Translations under genes and position numbers: made by a program | Source: Deltaproteobacteria bacterium | Lineage (GTDB): Bacteria; Myxococcota; Myxococcia; Myxococcales; 40CM-4-68-19 | Reading direction: 5' to 3' | Assembly (NCBI GenBank): GCA_005879315.1 | Contig: VBLC01000062.1 | Location: forward strand, 1 to 46,535 | DNA: 46,535 bases | In this document: in pieces, positions 45,094 through 46,535 of the stretch | How the letters are laid out: every line of letters begins with the position of its first letter | Numbering within the stretch: the stretch's first letter is position 1 | Notes under the pieces: generated by a model | What the model was told of the DNA's origin: nothing | Databases searched by the model: none | The model's input: only the letters and a program-made list of their open reading frames with translations

Positions 45094-46535
45094 ACAACCG
45101 GGACCGCCTGCGAAGTTCTCCTTTCCCTCCGAGCGGCCCGCGCCTCGCGCCAGCGGTCCGCCATCACCAGCAAAGGCGGCTGCAGTAGCCGCGTCAGGAG
45201 CGTCAGCGCCAGCGCTCCGCCGATCACCACGATGGCGAGCGGCCTTTGCGTCTGCGCGCCGATGCCGTGCGAGAGCGCCGCCGGCAAGAGGCCGAGCATC
45301 GCCACCAGCGTGGTCATCAGCCCGGCCCGCAGGCGCTTCTTCGCCGCCTCCCGGGCAGCCTCGTCGATCGGTTTGTTCCCAGCGCGCAGCTGGAGGAAAA
45401 ACGTGACGATGAGCAGCGCGTCCTGCACGGCGACGCCGAAGATGGAGATGAATCCCATCGCGGCGGAGACGGACAGTTCCTCGCGCGTGATGAGCAGCGC
45501 GAGAATCCCCCCTGTGCAAGCGACCGGAATGGAGATGAGGACGATCGCAGTCGTCGCCCAGTTGCGCACGGCGCTGTAGACGAGGAAGCCGATGAGGAGC
45601 AGCGTCAGCGGAACGATGAGCAGCAAGCGATTCTCGGCTTCCTTGAGCTCGTTGATCTCGCCCGACCAGATGAGGTTGGTCTCGGGCGGGAGTCGCACCG
45701 CCTCTTCGATGCGCTGCCGCGCTTCCTCGATGGTCGAGGCGAGATCGCGTCCGCGCACGGAAAACTTCACTGGCGTGTAGCGCCGGCCGTCCTCGCGATA
45801 GATGACGTTGGGGCTGTCCTCGGTGGTGATGCTGGCGAGCTGGCTGAGCGGGATCTGGCTGCCGTCGGGCGAGGAGACGGTGATCCGCCGGAGCGCGGAA
45901 AGGTCGCTCCGGTACTGCGGCAGCCAGCGCACGGTGAGCGCGAAGCTCTTCTCTCCCTCGAAGACCTGGGTGACCGCCTGCCCGCCGATCGCCGCCTGCA
46001 CCACCATCTGGATGTCGCCGGTGTTGAGCCCGTAACGCGCGCACTGGGTCCGGTCGGGAACGATCTTGATGCTCGGCTGCCCCATCGAGCGGAAGAGCCC
46101 GAGGTCGTCGACGCCGCGCACTTTTCTCATCACGCCGACGATCGCGTCGGCGGTCGCCTCGTTGCTCTTCACTTCCGGGCCATTGATCTTGACGCTGTTC
46201 TCGCCTTTGACGCCCGAAAGGGCTTCCTCGACGTTGTCGGAGATGTACTGGGAGAAATTGAAGATCACGCCGGGGAACTCGTCCTGCAGCTCCTTCTGGA
46301 GGATCTTCGTCAGCTTCTCCTTGTCGAGACCGCGCGGCCATTCGTCGAAGGGTTTGAGCGGCGCGAAGAACTCCATGTTGTGGAAGCCCGTCACGTCGGT
46401 CCCATCGTCCGGCCGGCCCAGCTGCGAGGTGACGGTGATGATCTCAGGATGGCTGCGGATGATCTGCCGCATGCTGCCCACGTGCTTGGCCGATTCCTCG
46501 AGCGAGATGGACTGCGGCAGGGTGGCCCGGATCCA
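45090..46535 (-). CDS. RND efflux pump permease of the heavy-metal (CusA/CzcA) type, 5' end outside the window
   Basis: The last 481 residues of an RND permease are present. They begin near the second periplasmic domain ('SQLGRPDDGTDVTGF', 'PDRTQCARYGLNTGDIQ') and finish with membrane helices ('LLLIVPLTLLLIGFLVYSAV', 'GFISIFGVAVQDALLIVTFF'). The 'TSQLGRPDDGTD' segment is common in HME-type (metal) pumps; the ion is not predictable. No fusion protein or outer-membrane channel gene is in the window and both could lie upstream. It is ATGA-coupled to the kinase. Confidence 0.92.
   Translation of the reverse strand, partial: WIRATLPQSISLEESAKHVGSMRQIIRSHPEIITVTSQLGRPDDGTDVTGFHNMEFFAPLKPFDEWPRGLDKEKLTKILQKELQDEFPGVIFNFSQYISDNVEEALSGVKGENSVKINGPEVKSNEATADAIVGVMRKVRGVDDLGLFRSMGQPSIKIVPDRTQCARYGLNTGDIQMVVQAAIGGQAVTQVFEGEKSFALTVRWLPQYRSDLSALRRITVSSPDGSQIPLSQLASITTEDSPNVIYREDGRRYTPVKFSVRGRDLASTIEEARQRIEEAVRLPPETNLIWSGEINELKEAENRLLLIVPLTLLLIGFLVYSAVRNWATTAIVLISIPVACTGGILALLITREELSVSAAMGFISIFGVAVQDALLIVTFFLQLRAGNKPIDEAAREAAKKRLRAGLMTTLVAMLGLLPAALSHGIGAQTQRPLAIVVIGGALALTLLTRLLQPPLLVMADRWREARAARRERRTSQAVPVV

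Overview
The window is a 46.5 kb piece of a GC-rich Gram-negative bacterial chromosome. Outer-membrane markers (Pal, many lipoproteins with lipoboxes, LdcA/Mpl peptidoglycan recycling, RND efflux), three sigma-54 activators (one with an FHA domain), large Cache-type sensor kinases and lipoproteins with Pro-Asp-Ala-Gly linkers together suggest a myxobacterium-like member of the Myxococcota or a close delta-proteobacterial lineage. This placement is inferred from gene style, not from a marker-gene tree. No insertion sequence, integrase, CRISPR array or rRNA was seen; there is one tRNA gene (tRNA-Asn).

Layout. 1-4.3 kb: end of an upstream gene, then a family-5 solute-binding lipoprotein overlapping a histidine kinase gene, with a convergent NtrC-type response regulator. 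4.3-5.8 kb: MsrPQ periplasmic methionine sulfoxide repair. 5.8-10.9 kb, minus strand: a protein with two Cys/His modules, an AsmA-family protein, an RlmN-like radical SAM methyltransferase and an overlapping oxygenase-like gene. 10.9-15.5 kb: arginine decarboxylase (SpeA), an FHA/sigma-54 activator and a divergent ATP-grasp ligase. 15.5-19.4 kb: a degenerate ~52 bp repeat, a B12-binding radical SAM gene that lacks a normal start codon behind yggX, a PAP2 phosphatase and small membrane proteins. 19.6-23.3 kb: Pal, and an LdcA-Mpl-IMPase operon for recycling murein peptides. 23.3-28.6 kb: tRNA-Asn followed by an accessory-looking stretch with two intact GH114 glycosidases, a PilZ protein and three gene remnants (MocR, SRPBCC and GH114 fragments). 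28.6-31.3 kb: a complete NitT/TauT-type ABC importer. 31.3-41.8 kb: mostly secreted or membrane single genes: a lipoprotein, a DUF1111 di-haem oxidoreductase, a membrane-anchored Nudix protein, a chemoreceptor, a DUF4412 protein, a LivK-like lipoprotein, a beta-propeller and a GNAT acetyltransferase. 41.8-46.5 kb: an ATGA-coupled run of RND (heavy-metal type) pump, sensor kinase and sigma-54 response regulator, with the pump gene cut by the window edge.

How genes work together. Several groups are coupled by 4-base stop/start overlaps: MsrP/MsrQ, LdcA/Mpl/IMPase, importer SBP/ATPase, RND/kinase/regulator, SBP5 lipoprotein/kinase and the oxygenase/RlmN pair. The most unusual region is the GH114-PilZ-GH114 neighbourhood beside tRNA-Asn. 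It combines predicted secreted galactosaminidase-type hydrolases with a possible c-di-GMP effector and looks as if it has been duplicated and is partly decaying. Other points worth attention are the SBP-kinase gene pair without transporter subunits, the CTG-start radical SAM gene, and a perfect 20 bp palindrome upstream of pal.
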